A stretch of 64,000 bases of DNA, taken from positions 186,001-250,000 of the forward strand of contig NZ_OCMZ01000001.1 of assembly GCF_900215485.1 (NCBI RefSeq), written 5' to 3'. The position numbers and the translations under genes are program-made. This document shows positions 11,400 to 21,187 of this stretch, one piece after another (position 1 is the stretch's first letter; every line of letters starts with the position of its first letter). This DNA is from Nitrosovibrio sp. Nv4. Its GTDB lineage: Bacteria; Pseudomonadota; Gammaproteobacteria; Burkholderiales; Nitrosomonadaceae. Below the pieces are notes generated by a model. That model was not told the origin of the DNA. It saw nothing but the letters and a program-made list of their open reading frames with translations, and made no database searches.

Positions 11400-12890
11400 T
11401 TATGAAGCATGTCTAATCGGGTCTGCAATTGCCGGCCTGCAACTGTCGGCTTGTATTTGCCTGATCGCCGCAACAAAAGCCTCGGCGCGGTGAGCATAAT
11501 TCCTGAACATATCGAAGCTTGCACATGCGGGTGACATCAGTACCGCATCGCCATGCTGTGCCAGCCCAAAGCTTTTCTGCACCGCTTCTTCCATCGTGGA
11601 TGCGTGATGCAGCGGCACCCCGCAGGGACCTATCGCGGTTGCGATTTTTCCCGCATCGCGCCCGATCAGCACCACAGCCCGCCCGTGTTCCGCTACCGGT
11701 CCCGCCAAAGGTGAAAAGTCCTGTCCCTTGCCGTCTCCACCCGCTATCAAAACCGCCCTTTGCCGCATACCGTTCAAGGCCGCGACCGTCGCCCCTACGT
11801 TGGTACCCTTCGAGTCGTCGTAGAAGGTAATACCGCTGAATTCCGCAACCTTCTCCATTCGATGCGGCAAGCCCTTGAATTCCCGCAACGCCTGCAATAA
11901 CGGTTCAAATGGCAGAGCGATGGCACGGCATAGCGCCAGAGCAGCCAGCGCGTTCGCCGCATTGTGCAGGCCGCTGACGCAAAGCTCACTGGTCTTCATC
12001 AGGCGGGTGTTTCCCTGCGCCAGCCAAATATTTTCGCCTTCACGCAATACACCGAAGTCGCTGTCCCCTTGCGGGGTATCCAGGCCGAAAGTGATCTGCT
12101 TTCGCCCCATCAATGCCATTTCGCGAACGATGGGATCGTCACGATTCAATACCTGGACGCCCCGGCGATCAAAGGCTTCACCGGTGTTGCCACTGGAACC
12201 GCCATCGGGGCTGCCATTGGGGCTGCCATTGAGGCCGCCGAGAAATATCCGTGACTTGGCAGCGGCATAATCGTGCATCCCCGCATAACGGTCGAAATGG
12301 TCCTCGCTTAAATTCAGCACCGTTGCTGCATTGGCACCAAGGCTTCGCGTGGTTTCCAACTGAAAACTGGAAACTTCCAATACCCATGCCTGAGGCAGTT
12401 TTCCTGAATCCTCCCGCCGCATCAGCGCATCCAGCACGGCTGGACCAATATTCCCCGCTACCTCGACATCCCGACCCGCTGCCTTTACCATTGCCCCTGC
12501 CATGGCGGTCACGGTCGTCTTGCCGTTGGAACCCGTAATGGCCAATATTGCTGGCCTTGGCATGCCGGGTTGCGCGATTGCCAAAGCAAAAAGTTCCACG
12601 TCGCCCACTACGGAAATACCGTCCTTCACCGCCTGCCGGACAAACGGGTCCGCCAGCGCTACGCCGGGACTGATGGCGATAAGATCGAGGCCGGCAAAAG
12701 TCTCAGCCGCAAATGACCCTACGGTTATCCGGACGCGAGGCAGGGCCCGTTTTAATTCGCCCAGGCAAGGCGGATCTGTACGGGTGTCGGCCGCACGTAC
12801 ATCCGCTCCCTTGCGTGATAGCCATTTGGCCATGGAGAGCCCCGACTCCCCCATTCCGAGCACTAATACGGTTTTTCCGCGCAAGTTCAT
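11400..12890 (-). CDS. murD: UDP-N-acetylmuramoylalanine--D-glutamate ligase
   Basis: 496 aa Mur ligase adding D-Glu, longer than E. coli MurD (438 aa). The N-terminal VLVLGMGESGLSMAKWL, ATP loop ITGSNGKTTVTAM (about residue 117) and C-terminal YDDSKGTNVGAT and LIAGGDGKGQDFS are intact. Part of the extra length is a Gly/Ser/Asn-rich insertion (about residues 221-236) encoded by four 12-bp repeats, placed just after SRIF in the central domain. It overlaps neither neighbour (13 nt on each side). Confidence 0.97.
   Translation of the reverse strand: MNLRGKTVLVLGMGESGLSMAKWLSRKGADVRAADTRTDPPCLGELKRALPRVRITVGSFAAETFAGLDLIAISPGVALADPFVRQAVKDGISVVGDVELFALAIAQPGMPRPAILAITGSNGKTTVTAMAGAMVKAAGRDVEVAGNIGPAVLDALMRREDSGKLPQAWVLEVSSFQLETTRSLGANAATVLNLSEDHFDRYAGMHDYAAAKSRIFLGGLNGSPNGSPDGGSSGNTGEAFDRRGVQVLNRDDPIVREMALMGRKQITFGLDTPQGDSDFGVLREGENIWLAQGNTRLMKTSELCVSGLHNAANALAALALCRAIALPFEPLLQALREFKGLPHRMEKVAEFSGITFYDDSKGTNVGATVAALNGMRQRAVLIAGGDGKGQDFSPLAGPVAEHGRAVVLIGRDAGKIATAIGPCGVPLHHASTMEEAVQKSFGLAQHGDAVLMSPACASFDMFRNYAHRAEAFVAAIRQIQADSCRPAIADPIRHAS
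12183..12230 (-). repeat. 12-bp in-frame tandem repeat inside murD
   Basis: Four 12-bp units, two of them identical (AATGGCAGCCCC on the coding strand), encode a run of NGSP, NGSP, DGGS, SGNT. The repeat lengthens a surface loop of MurD and is a likely site of slippage between strains. Confidence 0.85.
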
Positions 12891-12903
12891 AAGGCTTTGG
12901 ATT

Positions 12904-13989
12904 TCATCTCAGCTTCAATGTCGACAATCCAAACAGCACCAGCATCATGGTGATGATCCAGAACCGTACCACTACCTGATTTTCCTTCCAGCCCTTCAAT
13001 TCGTAGTGATGATGCAGCGGCGCCATGCGAAAAATACGTCTGCCGACCAGCTTGAACGAAGCAACCTGCAACATCACGGATAAGGTTTCCACCACAAATA
13101 CGCCGCCCATGATGACCAATACGACTTCCTGGCGCACGATCACGGTAACGATTCCGAGTGCGGCGCCGAGGGCCAGTGCGCCCACATCGCCCATGAACAC
13201 TTCGGCCGGATAAGCGTTGAACCATAGAAAGGCGAGTCCCGCGCCTGCCAGTGCACCGCAGAAGACCGCCAGTTCGCCTGCATCGGGGATATGTGGAATA
13301 CCGAGATATTTTGCGAATACCGCATGTCCCGCCACATAGGCGAAAATGGCGAGGGCGCTGCTAATCATCACTGTCGGCATGATGGCCAGACCATCAAGCC
13401 CGTCAGTCAGATTCACCGCATTGCTGGTACCCACTATGACAAAATAGGTAAGTGCCACAAACCCGGTTATGCCAAGCGGTATCGCCACTTGTTTGAAGAA
13501 CGGAACAATCATGGTCGTCTGTGCTGGCAGCTCGGCCGTTAAAAAAAGATATAGCGCCACTACGATCGCAATTGCCGATTGCCAGAAGAGTTTTGCTCTG
13601 GCAGAGAGTCCCTTCGGATTGCGATATACCACCTTACGGTAATCATCGACCCAGCCGATGATGCCGAAACCCAGCGTGGTCAGCAGCACCACCCAAACGT
13701 AGCGATTGCTCAAATCCGCCCACAGTAGTGTGGAAACGGCAATGGATACCAATATCAGCGCGCCGCCCATCGTGGGTGTACCCGCTTTGATTAGATGGGT
13801 TTGCGGCCCGTCATCGCGTACCGATTGTCCGATCTTGTAAGCCGTGAGCTTTCGTATCATGGCAGGTCCGACTATGAACGAAATCGCAAGAGAGGTCAGC
13901 GCCGCCAGAACCGTGCGCAATGTAATGTAATGAAAGACATTGAAAACCCGTATATCCTTGGCAAGCCATTGTGCAAGTTCTAGCAGCAT
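12904..13989 (-). CDS. mraY: Phospho-N-acetylmuramoyl-pentapeptide-transferase
   Basis: 361 aa polytopic enzyme (about 10 membrane segments) making lipid I from UDP-MurNAc-pentapeptide and undecaprenyl phosphate. Motifs seen are the aspartate pair in [36 protein letters not shown], and the C-terminal [15 protein letters not shown] with the HHH. ATG at 13989; length equals the E. coli protein (360 aa). A 101-nt gap separates it from murF. Confidence 0.98.
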   Translation of the reverse strand: MLLELAQWLAKDIRVFNVFHYITLRTVLAALTSLAISFIVGPAMIRKLTAYKIGQSVRDDGPQTHLIKAGTPTMGGALILVSIAVSTLLWADLSNRYVWVVLLTTLGFGIIGWVDDYRKVVYRNPKGLSARAKLFWQSAIAIVVALYLFLTAELPAQTTMIVPFFKQVAIPLGITGFVALTYFVIVGTSNAVNLTDGLDGLAIMPTVMISSALAIFAYVAGHAVFAKYLGIPHIPDAGELAVFCGALAGAGLAFLWFNAYPAEVFMGDVGALALGAALGIVTVIVRQEVVLVIMGGVFVVETLSVMLQVASFKLVGRRIFRMAPLHHHYELKGWKENQVVVRFWIITMMLVLFGLSTLKLR

Positions 13990-14090
13990 GGCAACCGCCG
14001 GAACAAGCCTTCATTCTCCGAAACATGCAAACGCAAAAATTGGATCAGCTTGCTCATGATTTCCACATAGCTAAAATTGATGACCCTGGA

Positions 14091-15479
14091 TCAAGAGTCA
14101 AAGTCATATTTGATATGCTTGACCACCCGCTCCATTTGCATAAAGCGTGATCCCTTTATCAGCAGCGTCACATCGGGGCCCAGCAGATTTTCCACCTCAG
14201 CCAGCAAATCCTCGATTTTTTCGAAATGCCGCGCGCCGTTGCCAAATTTCTCCGAGGTATGTGCGCTCAATTCACCCAGCGCCAGCAACCGGTCGACCCC
14301 GGCAACGCGGGCTTCGATACCGATTCGTTCGTGGAAATCCCTTGCGCTGCCGCCCAACTCCCCCATGTCGCCAAGCACCAGTATTTTTTTACCCTCGGCT
14401 TTTGCCAGCACGGCCAGCGCTGCCCTTACCGAATCCGGATTGGCGTTATACGTGTCGTCTATTACGGTTGCGTCATGCAGCCCGCGTATTCGCTGCATGC
14501 GGCCCTTCACCCCGCGAAATGCACCTAATCCCGACGCTATCGCTTTAGCGCCAATCCCTATTGCCACGGCTGCTGCGGCGGCGGCCAGCGCATTTCGCAC
14601 GTTATGTTCACCAGGCACCTGCAATTCCACGTCCTCTACCCCATCAGGCAGAACCAGAGCCATTCTGCTGCCGAAAAAATCGGACTGATAGCGAGCGCTA
14701 ACCGTTGGTTTCCCCTCCAGTCCAAAATCCACCACTTGTCTGTTGCCGGCGAGTTTGCGCCATAAGGGAGCGTGCCTATCATCAGCATTGATGACGGCGA
14801 TTCCTTGTTGATCGAGTCCTTCGAAAATCTCGCCCTTGGCGCAAGCCACTGCTTCCACGGAACCCAGCCCTTCGACATGCGCTTCCCCTGCATTGGTGAT
14901 CAGCGCCACGCCGGGTTTTACCAGAGCCGTCAAGTACGAGATTTCGCCGGAATGATTCATGCCCATTTCCAACACCGCATAGTCATGCCATTCGCGCAAT
15001 CTCAAAAGCATCAGCGGCACGCCGATATCGTTGTTGAGGTTACCTTCCGTCGCCAGTACCCTGGCGGAGCTGTTTATCTGCCCCGCCGCCCCCACCACCC
15101 GCTGCAAGATCGATGCGACCATTTCCTTTACCGTGGTCTTGCCATTACTGCCGGTCACCGCAACGACCGGGATGCTGAAGCGTCCGCGCCAGTGGGCAGC
15201 CAGCTGACCCAATGCCGTCAGCGTATTCTCCACCAGTATCAGAGGAATGCCCGGCTCCCTGGTTTTGGCATCAGCATCCCGATAAATCATCGCCGCCACT
15301 GCGCCCTTTTCCTTCGCTTCGCCAATAAAATTGTGACCATCGAATTTGGGCCCCCTCAGAGCGACAAATAAATCGCCGCGCTGCACGGACCGGCTATCGG
15401 TACTGACTCCGGTAAAATGCGCATCCTGGCCAAACCATTCGCTGCGCAGAGCACCGGCTGCTTCCTGCACTGTCATCAT
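14091..15479 (-). CDS. murF: UDP-MurNAc-tripeptide--D-alanyl-D-alanine ligase
   Basis: 462 aa Mur ligase adding the D-Ala-D-Ala dipeptide. It shows GVSTDSRSVQRGDLFVALRG at the N-terminus, ATP loop VTGSNGKTTVKEM (about 108-120), LEMGMNHSGEI, and the C-terminal DDTYNANPDSVRAAL. The ATG at 15479 overlaps the murE stop by 4 nt (ATGA), so the two are coupled. Confidence 0.97.
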   Translation of the reverse strand: MMTVQEAAGALRSEWFGQDAHFTGVSTDSRSVQRGDLFVALRGPKFDGHNFIGEAKEKGAVAAMIYRDADAKTREPGIPLILVENTLTALGQLAAHWRGRFSIPVVAVTGSNGKTTVKEMVASILQRVVGAAGQINSSARVLATEGNLNNDIGVPLMLLRLREWHDYAVLEMGMNHSGEISYLTALVKPGVALITNAGEAHVEGLGSVEAVACAKGEIFEGLDQQGIAVINADDRHAPLWRKLAGNRQVVDFGLEGKPTVSARYQSDFFGSRMALVLPDGVEDVELQVPGEHNVRNALAAAAAAVAIGIGAKAIASGLGAFRGVKGRMQRIRGLHDATVIDDTYNANPDSVRAALAVLAKAEGKKILVLGDMGELGGSARDFHERIGIEARVAGVDRLLALGELSAHTSEKFGNGARHFEKIEDLLAEVENLLGPDVTLLIKGSRFMQMERVVKHIKYDFDS

Positions 15480-17041
15480 GCTTGTAACGGTGCTGTATCC
15501 ATCAGTATTCCCCTGGCGACATCGGTGTCGCTGAGCGGGAGTTTTTTCCCGTCTATTTCCTGATACGCTTCATGTCCCCGTCCCGCGATCAGGACGATGT
15601 CACCCTTCCGTGCGCCACGAATCGCCTGTTGAATAGCCGCCGCCCTGTCCCTCTCGATGCGATAACCGGCCCTTGCGCCTGCCACGATCTCGCTGATAAT
15701 GACATCGGGGTTCTCGGTCCGCGGGTTGTCACTGGTGATAATGACTTCGTCCGCCAGTTGCGTTGCAACTTCACCCATTAATGGGCGCTTGCCGCGGTCA
15801 CGCTCCCCTCCGCAACCAAATACGCAGATCAATCTTCGGTTTCGGATTTCCGCTTCTGCATCACCCCTCGGGTCAGCATGAAGAAGTTCTCGCAGCGTGT
15901 TCAATACTTTTGTCATTGCGTCTGGCGTATGAGCATAATCCACCACAACGAAAGGCTGTTCACCGCCCCCTATCTGCTGCATTCTGCCTGCTACAGGCTG
16001 CGCTACGCGCAAGGCTCGCACTGAGTCGGCCAACGTGATGCCGCTGGCCAGCAGGGTAGCGAGCACGCCCAGCAGATTTGAAGCATTGAAGCGTCCCACG
16101 ACATCAGTTTTAAATTCCAGATGTTCAGCTTCAAATTCAACATCAAACTCCAGACCCTGAGGGCTCGCCCTGAGATTGCGTCCGCGAAGCACTTTGAATT
16201 TATCATCCCGGAACTGAGCCGGCGGTTCGGTAAACCCATACCCGATTATCTGCGTTTCCGTTCCTTCCAGATCGTTCAGCAAGCTGGCGCCGAATGCATC
16301 ATCAAGATTGAGTACGGCATACTTGAGTCCCGGCCAACGGAATAATCGCGCTTTTGCCGCGGCGTACGCTTCCATGCTGCCGTGGTAATCGAGATGATCG
16401 CGCGACAGATTCGTGACCATGGCGACCGCGAAAGCCGCACCGTTGATACGCTCTTGCACAATCCCATGCGATGACACCTCCATCGCGACACAAGAGGCGC
16501 CCCGTCGCAAAAAATCCGCCAGTTTACCTTGCAATAACACCGCGTCAGGCGTTGTATTCGCGGTCAGTTCCAACTCTCCGGGAAAGCCCATCCCCAGCGT
16601 GCCGATAACTGCGGTTTTCCTATCCAGCGAGGTCATCGCCTGAGCAATCCAATGGCTGCAGGAAGTCTTGCCATTCGTTCCCGTAATACCGACGAGCCAT
16701 AATTTCCGCGATGGATGGCCATATACATGGTCGGCAATAATGCCCGCTCTGGCTCCCAACCCGGGTACTGGCAAATTGGGCGTTTTCCACGCCGGGTCCC
16801 ATAAGAAACCGGCAGGATCCCAAAGTACCGCGTTTGCTCCTGCTGCAATGGCTTGAGGGATGAATTTGCGAGCGTCGGCCTTCTCCCCCGCATAAGCAAG
16901 AAACGTATCTCCCGGCTTAACCATGCGGCTGTCCGTAACAAGACTGCTGATCCTGACACCCAGATTATCAAGCGCATGGCAGTTAAAGTATGGCTTCGGT
17001 TTTTCCGAAAACTTATTTCGAATAGCGGGTCTTGAACTCAT
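15476..17041 (-). CDS. murE: UDP-MurNAc-L-Ala-D-Glu--2,6-diaminopimelate ligase
   Basis: 521 aa Mur ligase adding the third residue. The substrate motif DNPRTENP indicates meso-diaminopimelate rather than lysine, as in Gram-negatives. The ATP loop GITGTNGKTSCSHW (about 118) and YDYAHTPDAM-like VVDYAHTPDAMTK are present. A short internal near-duplication (LWDPAGFLWDPAWK, about 93-106) lengthens the N-terminal domain. Start and stop overlap ftsI and murF by 4 nt each. Confidence 0.97.
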   Translation of the reverse strand: MSSRPAIRNKFSEKPKPYFNCHALDNLGVRISSLVTDSRMVKPGDTFLAYAGEKADARKFIPQAIAAGANAVLWDPAGFLWDPAWKTPNLPVPGLGARAGIIADHVYGHPSRKLWLVGITGTNGKTSCSHWIAQAMTSLDRKTAVIGTLGMGFPGELELTANTTPDAVLLQGKLADFLRRGASCVAMEVSSHGIVQERINGAAFAVAMVTNLSRDHLDYHGSMEAYAAAKARLFRWPGLKYAVLNLDDAFGASLLNDLEGTETQIIGYGFTEPPAQFRDDKFKVLRGRNLRASPQGLEFDVEFEAEHLEFKTDVVGRFNASNLLGVLATLLASGITLADSVRALRVAQPVAGRMQQIGGGEQPFVVVDYAHTPDAMTKVLNTLRELLHADPRGDAEAEIRNRRLICVFGCGGERDRGKRPLMGEVATQLADEVIITSDNPRTENPDVIISEIVAGARAGYRIERDRAAAIQQAIRGARKGDIVLIAGRGHEAYQEIDGKKLPLSDTDVARGILMDTAPLQA

Positions 17042-18819
17042 ACGTCACCCTTGCCATCCTTCGGCCCGGGTGCTACCGTCAGCGACATTACGCTGCCGAT
17101 GGGCGCGTCATTGGGCACATTCAGCAAACGCAGGGCGCCGCTCATGACCCGGCTGAATACCGGCGCCGCCACCGCCCCGCCAAAATATTGTCCGGCGGAC
17201 GGCTCATCCAGCATGACTGCAATGACAAACCTTGGATTGGAAGCCGGCGCATAGCCGACAAACGTGGATAGATAACGGTTTTTTGCGTAGCCGTTACCTT
17301 CCAGTTTGTGCGCAGTACCCGTCTTCCCCGCCACCCGGTAGCCTCTGATCTGGGCTTGCGGCGCGGTACCGCCCGGCTGCGCCACCATTTCCAGCATTCT
17401 GCTGACAGCAAGAGCGGTGTTCGGCGACAGTACGCGCTTTCCAGGCGGAACCGAATCGAGCCTCAATAGCGATACCGGTTTCAATTCACCTTGTCCGGAG
17501 AACAGCGTGTAGGCGCGCGCGAGTTGCAGCAGACTCACAGCAATGCCATGACCATACGACATTGTTGCCTGCTCGATCGGACGCCAGGTATGGTAGGGGC
17601 GGAGCTTTCCGCCGACTTCTCCGGGAAATCCTGAACCGGTCGGCGTGCCAAATCCTGCCTCGCTCAGCGTTTCCCATAATGTTTGCGGCGGCAATGACAA
17701 CGCAATTTTTGCCGAGCCGACGTTACTGGATTTCTGGATCACTTGCGCGACCGTCAGCGGGCCTTCCTGATGCGCATCGCGTATTGTCGCCCTACCTATG
17801 GAAAATGTGCCGGGTGCTGTTTCGAAAACGGTATCGGGCGTTATGCCCCCGGCCTCGAGCGCCGCGGCTATGGTAAATGGTTTCAGTGTCGAACCCGGCT
17901 CGAATACATCCGTCAAGGCCCTGTTACGCGCTCGGCCGGCATTCATGCTCGCCCGGTTATTAGGATTGTAGGTAGGGAGGTTAACGAGCGCCATCACCTC
18001 GCCTGTCTGTGCATCCAGTACCACGATCCCGCCTGCCTTGGCTTTGTTGACTTCCATTGCCTGCTTTAATTCACGGTAAGCGAGATACTGAATTTTACTA
18101 TCTATGGAAAGCGCAATGTTCTCCCCTGACCTCGGCGCCCGGATACTTTCCACATCCTCGACAATATGTCCCTTTCGATCCTTGATGACGCGTCGACTTC
18201 CGGGTTTGCCCGCCAGCTCGTCCTGCCAGGCCAGCTCAATCCCCTCCTGTCCCTTGTCATCCACATCGGTAAAACCAAGGACATGAGCTGTCAACTCCCC
18301 CGCTGGATAATAACGACGGTATTCCCGTTTGAGAAACACGCCCGGCATGTTGAGTTCAACTATTCGGGCGGCGACTTCCGGCGATAAGTGCCGCTTCAGG
18401 TATACAAAATCACGCTTTGGTTCAGGCTTCCGGCTGCCGTGGGTGCTGCCCTGCGGCCCACGCCGAGGGCCCTCAAGCCGTTGGCGGAGTTCCTTTATAT
18501 CCAGATCGACCAGATCCGCCAGTTTTCTTAATTGCTCGGGTGTTGCATTCATGTCTTGAGGACTCGACCATACCGATTCCACCGGCGTGCTGATCGCAAG
18601 CGGTTCGCCACGCCGATCCGTGATCATTCCGCGATTTGCGCTCATTTCGAGTACACGGCTGTAACGCGACTCGCCCTTCTGTTGCAAAAAACCGTTGTGC
18701 ATTCCCTGCAGATAGGCGGCGCGTCCCGCCAATCCCGCCAACCCCAGCAGCAATAACGCCGCCAACAGGCGTGAGCGCCCCGCGGGCAAAATGATATGGG
18801 GCGCATGACCGGGCTTCAT
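17038..18819 (-). CDS. ftsI: Septal peptidoglycan transpeptidase FtsI (PBP3)
   Basis: 593 aa class B penicillin-binding protein. A membrane anchor lies at about residues 17-35, a pedestal domain follows, and the transpeptidase domain has all three active-site motifs: STLK in FEPGSTLKPF (about 303), SSN in QKSSNVGSAK (about 357), and KTGT in VAGKTGTAHK (about 497). It crosslinks septal murein and partners FtsW. The ATG at 18819 overlaps the ftsL stop by 4 nt. Confidence 0.98.
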   Translation of the reverse strand: MKPGHAPHIILPAGRSRLLAALLLLGLAGLAGRAAYLQGMHNGFLQQKGESRYSRVLEMSANRGMITDRRGEPLAISTPVESVWSSPQDMNATPEQLRKLADLVDLDIKELRQRLEGPRRGPQGSTHGSRKPEPKRDFVYLKRHLSPEVAARIVELNMPGVFLKREYRRYYPAGELTAHVLGFTDVDDKGQEGIELAWQDELAGKPGSRRVIKDRKGHIVEDVESIRAPRSGENIALSIDSKIQYLAYRELKQAMEVNKAKAGGIVVLDAQTGEVMALVNLPTYNPNNRASMNAGRARNRALTDVFEPGSTLKPFTIAAALEAGGITPDTVFETAPGTFSIGRATIRDAHQEGPLTVAQVIQKSSNVGSAKIALSLPPQTLWETLSEAGFGTPTGSGFPGEVGGKLRPYHTWRPIEQATMSYGHGIAVSLLQLARAYTLFSGQGELKPVSLLRLDSVPPGKRVLSPNTALAVSRMLEMVAQPGGTAPQAQIRGYRVAGKTGTAHKLEGNGYAKNRYLSTFVGYAPASNPRFVIAVMLDEPSAGQYFGGAVAAPVFSRVMSGALRLLNVPNDAPIGSVMSLTVAPGPKDGKGDV

Positions 18820-19121
18820 GGTTTCGATGCTTCTATGGAATCCGCTGGAGTGCGGGAAATTGTCAACGGAACGATCTGCCCGCGCGATGCGTCAGGCAAG
18901 CGCATACGCAATTGTCCGGTAGCGATTTTTTCGACGCGTGTATGCTTCGCCCAGGTACTTTGCTCAAGTTGTAATTGTCCCCACTCCACTGCCAACTGCT
19001 CCGCCAACTCCTGCTGTTTTTCCAGCTCTACAAAAAGCTTGCGCGCCTTATGCTGTGAAGTCACAACACTCAGCGCGCAGGCAACGAGAATTAACGTCAA
19101 CAACATATTTATCCTGGTCAC
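18816..19121 (-). CDS. ftsL: Cell division protein FtsL
   Basis: 101 aa bitopic protein with a membrane segment at about 5-22, then a heptad-like coiled coil (ARKLFVELEKQQELAEQLAVEWGQLQLE). It is the FtsL partner of FtsQ and FtsB. The chosen start is GTG at 19121, with GAGAG upstream. An ATG at 19106 five codons later is possible. Identification rests on size, topology and its place between rsmH and ftsI. Confidence 0.9.
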   Translation of the reverse strand: MTRINMLLTLILVACALSVVTSQHKARKLFVELEKQQELAEQLAVEWGQLQLEQSTWAKHTRVEKIATGQLRMRLPDASRGQIVPLTISRTPADSIEASKP

Positions 19122-19167
19122 ATCAGTCTCTCACAAGCCGGAAACACTGTAATGGCTGTTGTCCCGA

Positions 19168-20118
19168 CTATGTCGTGTTTACTCGTTCCGCAACCCTCAT
19201 TACTGCGCTTCTGGCCCGGGGGTTGATCGCAATCTCGCTGGCGCTCGGACGTAACGCTTTGCCTATCAGGCGCAATTTCGGGCGGCTCAAAAGTTGCACT
19301 TCCTTTGCCCGCAGCGGCAAATCCTTCGGCAGAATGTCGGGATTCGACAATTCGCGCATGAAACGTTTCACTATACGGTCCTCCAGTGAGTGAAAACTGA
19401 TAGCAACAAGTCGCCCGCCAGGCTTCAGAATTTCCACGCATTGCGGCAGGACCAGCGACAACTTCTCAAGCTCCTGATTGACATAAATCCGGATAGCCTG
19501 AAAAGTGCGCGTCGCCGGATTCTGTTTGCTTTCCCGCGCGCGCGAGGGCATGGCCGCTGCCACGATAGCGGCAAGCTGATGTGTGGTGACGATGGGCTGT
19601 CTCGCTCTAGCCTTACCAATCGCTCTTGCAATCTGCTTAGCAAACCGCTCTTCGCCATAGTCTCTTATTACCTCTTCCAAGTGAGCTTCTGAAGCGGAGG
19701 CAAGCCATTCCGCAGCGGTCTGCCCGTGGCTCGTGTCCATGCGCATATCGAGCGAGCCCTCCAGGCGAAAACTGAAACCACGCTGCGCTTCCTCAAGTTG
19801 CGGCGAAGACACTCCTAAATCCAGCAATATCCCATCAACACGATCCACTTCCAACTGCTGTAAAGCCTCCTGTATTCGTGCAAAGCTGCTATGAATCATA
19901 CAAAAACGTGCGTCGCCGAAAGCCTGTCCGGCCGCCAATGCTGCCAAATCCCTGTCAAATGCTATCAGTCTCCCGTTTTTTCCCAATCGTTCCAGGATGA
20001 GCCGGCTGTGACCGCCACGGCCGAAAGTACCATCCACGTATGTTCCGTCCGGCTTGACTGCCAACGCATCCACCGCCTCCTGCAGCAAAACCGTGGTATG
20101 CAAGTATGTATCAACCAC
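19168..20118 (-). CDS. rsmH: 16S rRNA (cytosine(1402)-N4)-methyltransferase RsmH
   Basis: 316 aa SAM-dependent methyltransferase of the decoding-centre base C1402. SAM motif [15 protein letters not shown] (about 28-42), [18 protein letters not shown], and the C-terminal [16 protein letters not shown] and [14 protein letters not shown] are typical. The start is GTG at 20118, three bases after the mraZ stop, so initiation is probably coupled. Formerly called mraW. Confidence 0.97.
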   Translation of the reverse strand: MVDTYLHTTVLLQEAVDALAVKPDGTYVDGTFGRGGHSRLILERLGKNGRLIAFDRDLAALAAGQAFGDARFCMIHSSFARIQEALQQLEVDRVDGILLDLGVSSPQLEEAQRGFSFRLEGSLDMRMDTSHGQTAAEWLASASEAHLEEVIRDYGEERFAKQIARAIGKARARQPIVTTHQLAAIVAAAMPSRARESKQNPATRTFQAIRIYVNQELEKLSLVLPQCVEILKPGGRLVAISFHSLEDRIVKRFMRELSNPDILPKDLPLRAKEVQLLSRPKLRLIGKALRPSASEIAINPRARSAVMRVAERVNTT

Positions 20119-20121
20119 GCA

Positions 20122-20565
20122 TTACAGTGAAAAACCATCGAGTTCCGCCGGAATGCCGTCTTTGAAAGCCAGCGCGTTCTCGATTTGCAAATTCCATTTC
20201 TCGTCGTCCCACAGCTCGAATTTCGCCCCCTGCCCCACCAGAACCACATCCTTGCTTAAGCCGGCAAAATGGCGCAACGGCGGCGGCACCAGAATGCGAC
20301 CCGAACCGTCCATCTCCACGTCGCTGGCATTGCCGACAAGAAGACGTTGAAGACTGCGTGTTTGCGGATTGAAGCTGGATAAACTGTTGAGTTTTTGCTC
20401 TATGGGTTCCCACACGGGTTGGGGATAAATCAGCAGACACTTGGAAGGATCGGCGGTAATAATCAAATGGCCCGCGCAGAGGGAAATAAGCCCCTCGCGG
20501 TATTTCGCAGGCACCGCGAGTCTACCCTTGTTGTCAAGACTGATAGGTGTCCCACCGCGAAACAT
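20122..20565 (-). CDS. mraZ: Transcriptional regulator MraZ
   Basis: 147 aa with two SpoVT/AbrB-like DNA-binding repeats: FRGGTPISLDNKGRLAVPAK near the start and VEMDGSGRILVPPPLRHFAG in the second half. MraZ forms a ring-like oligomer that binds TGGGN repeats upstream of its own gene and usually represses the dcw cluster. The ATG at 20565 has AAAGGGG upstream. It is the first gene of the cluster, with its predicted operator immediately upstream. Confidence 0.97.
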   Translation of the reverse strand: MFRGGTPISLDNKGRLAVPAKYREGLISLCAGHLIITADPSKCLLIYPQPVWEPIEQKLNSLSSFNPQTRSLQRLLVGNASDVEMDGSGRILVPPPLRHFAGLSKDVVLVGQGAKFELWDDEKWNLQIENALAFKDGIPAELDGFSL

Positions 20566-20589
20566 TGCGCCCCTTTGGAAACATTGGCT

Positions 20590-20618
20590 CCTCTATTTTG
20601 CAGGACCGAAGCCGTCAA
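20590..20618 (-). promoter_or_regulatory. Candidate sigma70 promoter for the dcw cluster
   Basis: On the minus strand, TTGACG (20618-20613) is followed after 17 nt by TAGAGG (20595-20590), about 25 nt before the mraZ start codon. The -35 match is good and the -10 match weak. The MraZ boxes lie just upstream of the -35. Confidence 0.45.
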
Positions 20619-20625
20619 AAATTCC

Positions 20626-20650
20626 TCCCACTTTTACCCACTTTTATCCA
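20626..20650 (-). promoter_or_regulatory. MraZ-binding boxes (three TGGNN repeats)
   Basis: Reading the minus strand, TGGAT, TGGGT and TGGGA occur with 5-nt AAAAG spacers between them, that is, one per 10 bp (20650-20646, 20640-20636, 20630-20626). This is the known MraZ operator design, and it sits directly upstream of mraZ. Autoregulation is inferred from family knowledge. Confidence 0.85.
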
Positions 20651-21187
20651 CTGTAGTTAAAAAAAATGGCAAAGTCAAGAAACATGCTAGGTGATTTCAG
20701 AACAAAAGCTTGAAATAAAACGACGAAAAAGTTTCGGGGGCTAAAAATAGCCATGTAGATGAAGGGGATAAGAAAACGTCAGTCAAATGCGGCGAAATAG
20801 CGGGGAAATATCGAAGTTAAAAAAATATGAATTACTGCGAGAGTTGGATGCCTGGAATGGGCCTCCTCGCCATTTTGAGAAAGCTTTTTAAGAAAAATGA
20901 CGATCTGTGAAGGCAGAGTTGTGCAAATTGGTCGGGATATAAAAACGCTGGCCGGGTTGGACCTAATCGGGATTCATGATGCACCGGAAGAAGGCAGAAA
21001 ACCGATTGAACATCATTGAACCTGCGATATCCCTTCCTGTATTTGCATCGATGAACGCTGAGCCATGCCATGGCCGAGCGATTTAGGCCGCCGAGTTCTT
21101 CAACCTCAGCGTAGAAAGTTGCCATGCATAGAACGCTGCCCCATTTGACAACTTGAATTCGAGCATCCGAATGGAAGCAATGGACTT
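20651..21187. other. Intergenic stretch between mraZ and topoisomerase IB
   Basis: About 540 bases. I see no convincing gene. A minus-strand frame from about 21266 to 20832 runs through it but overlaps the topoisomerase 3' end, begins inside it, and has no ribosome site or recognisable motif. The part near mraZ is A-rich. No terminator with a clear U-tract was found for the topoisomerase. Confidence 0.5.
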
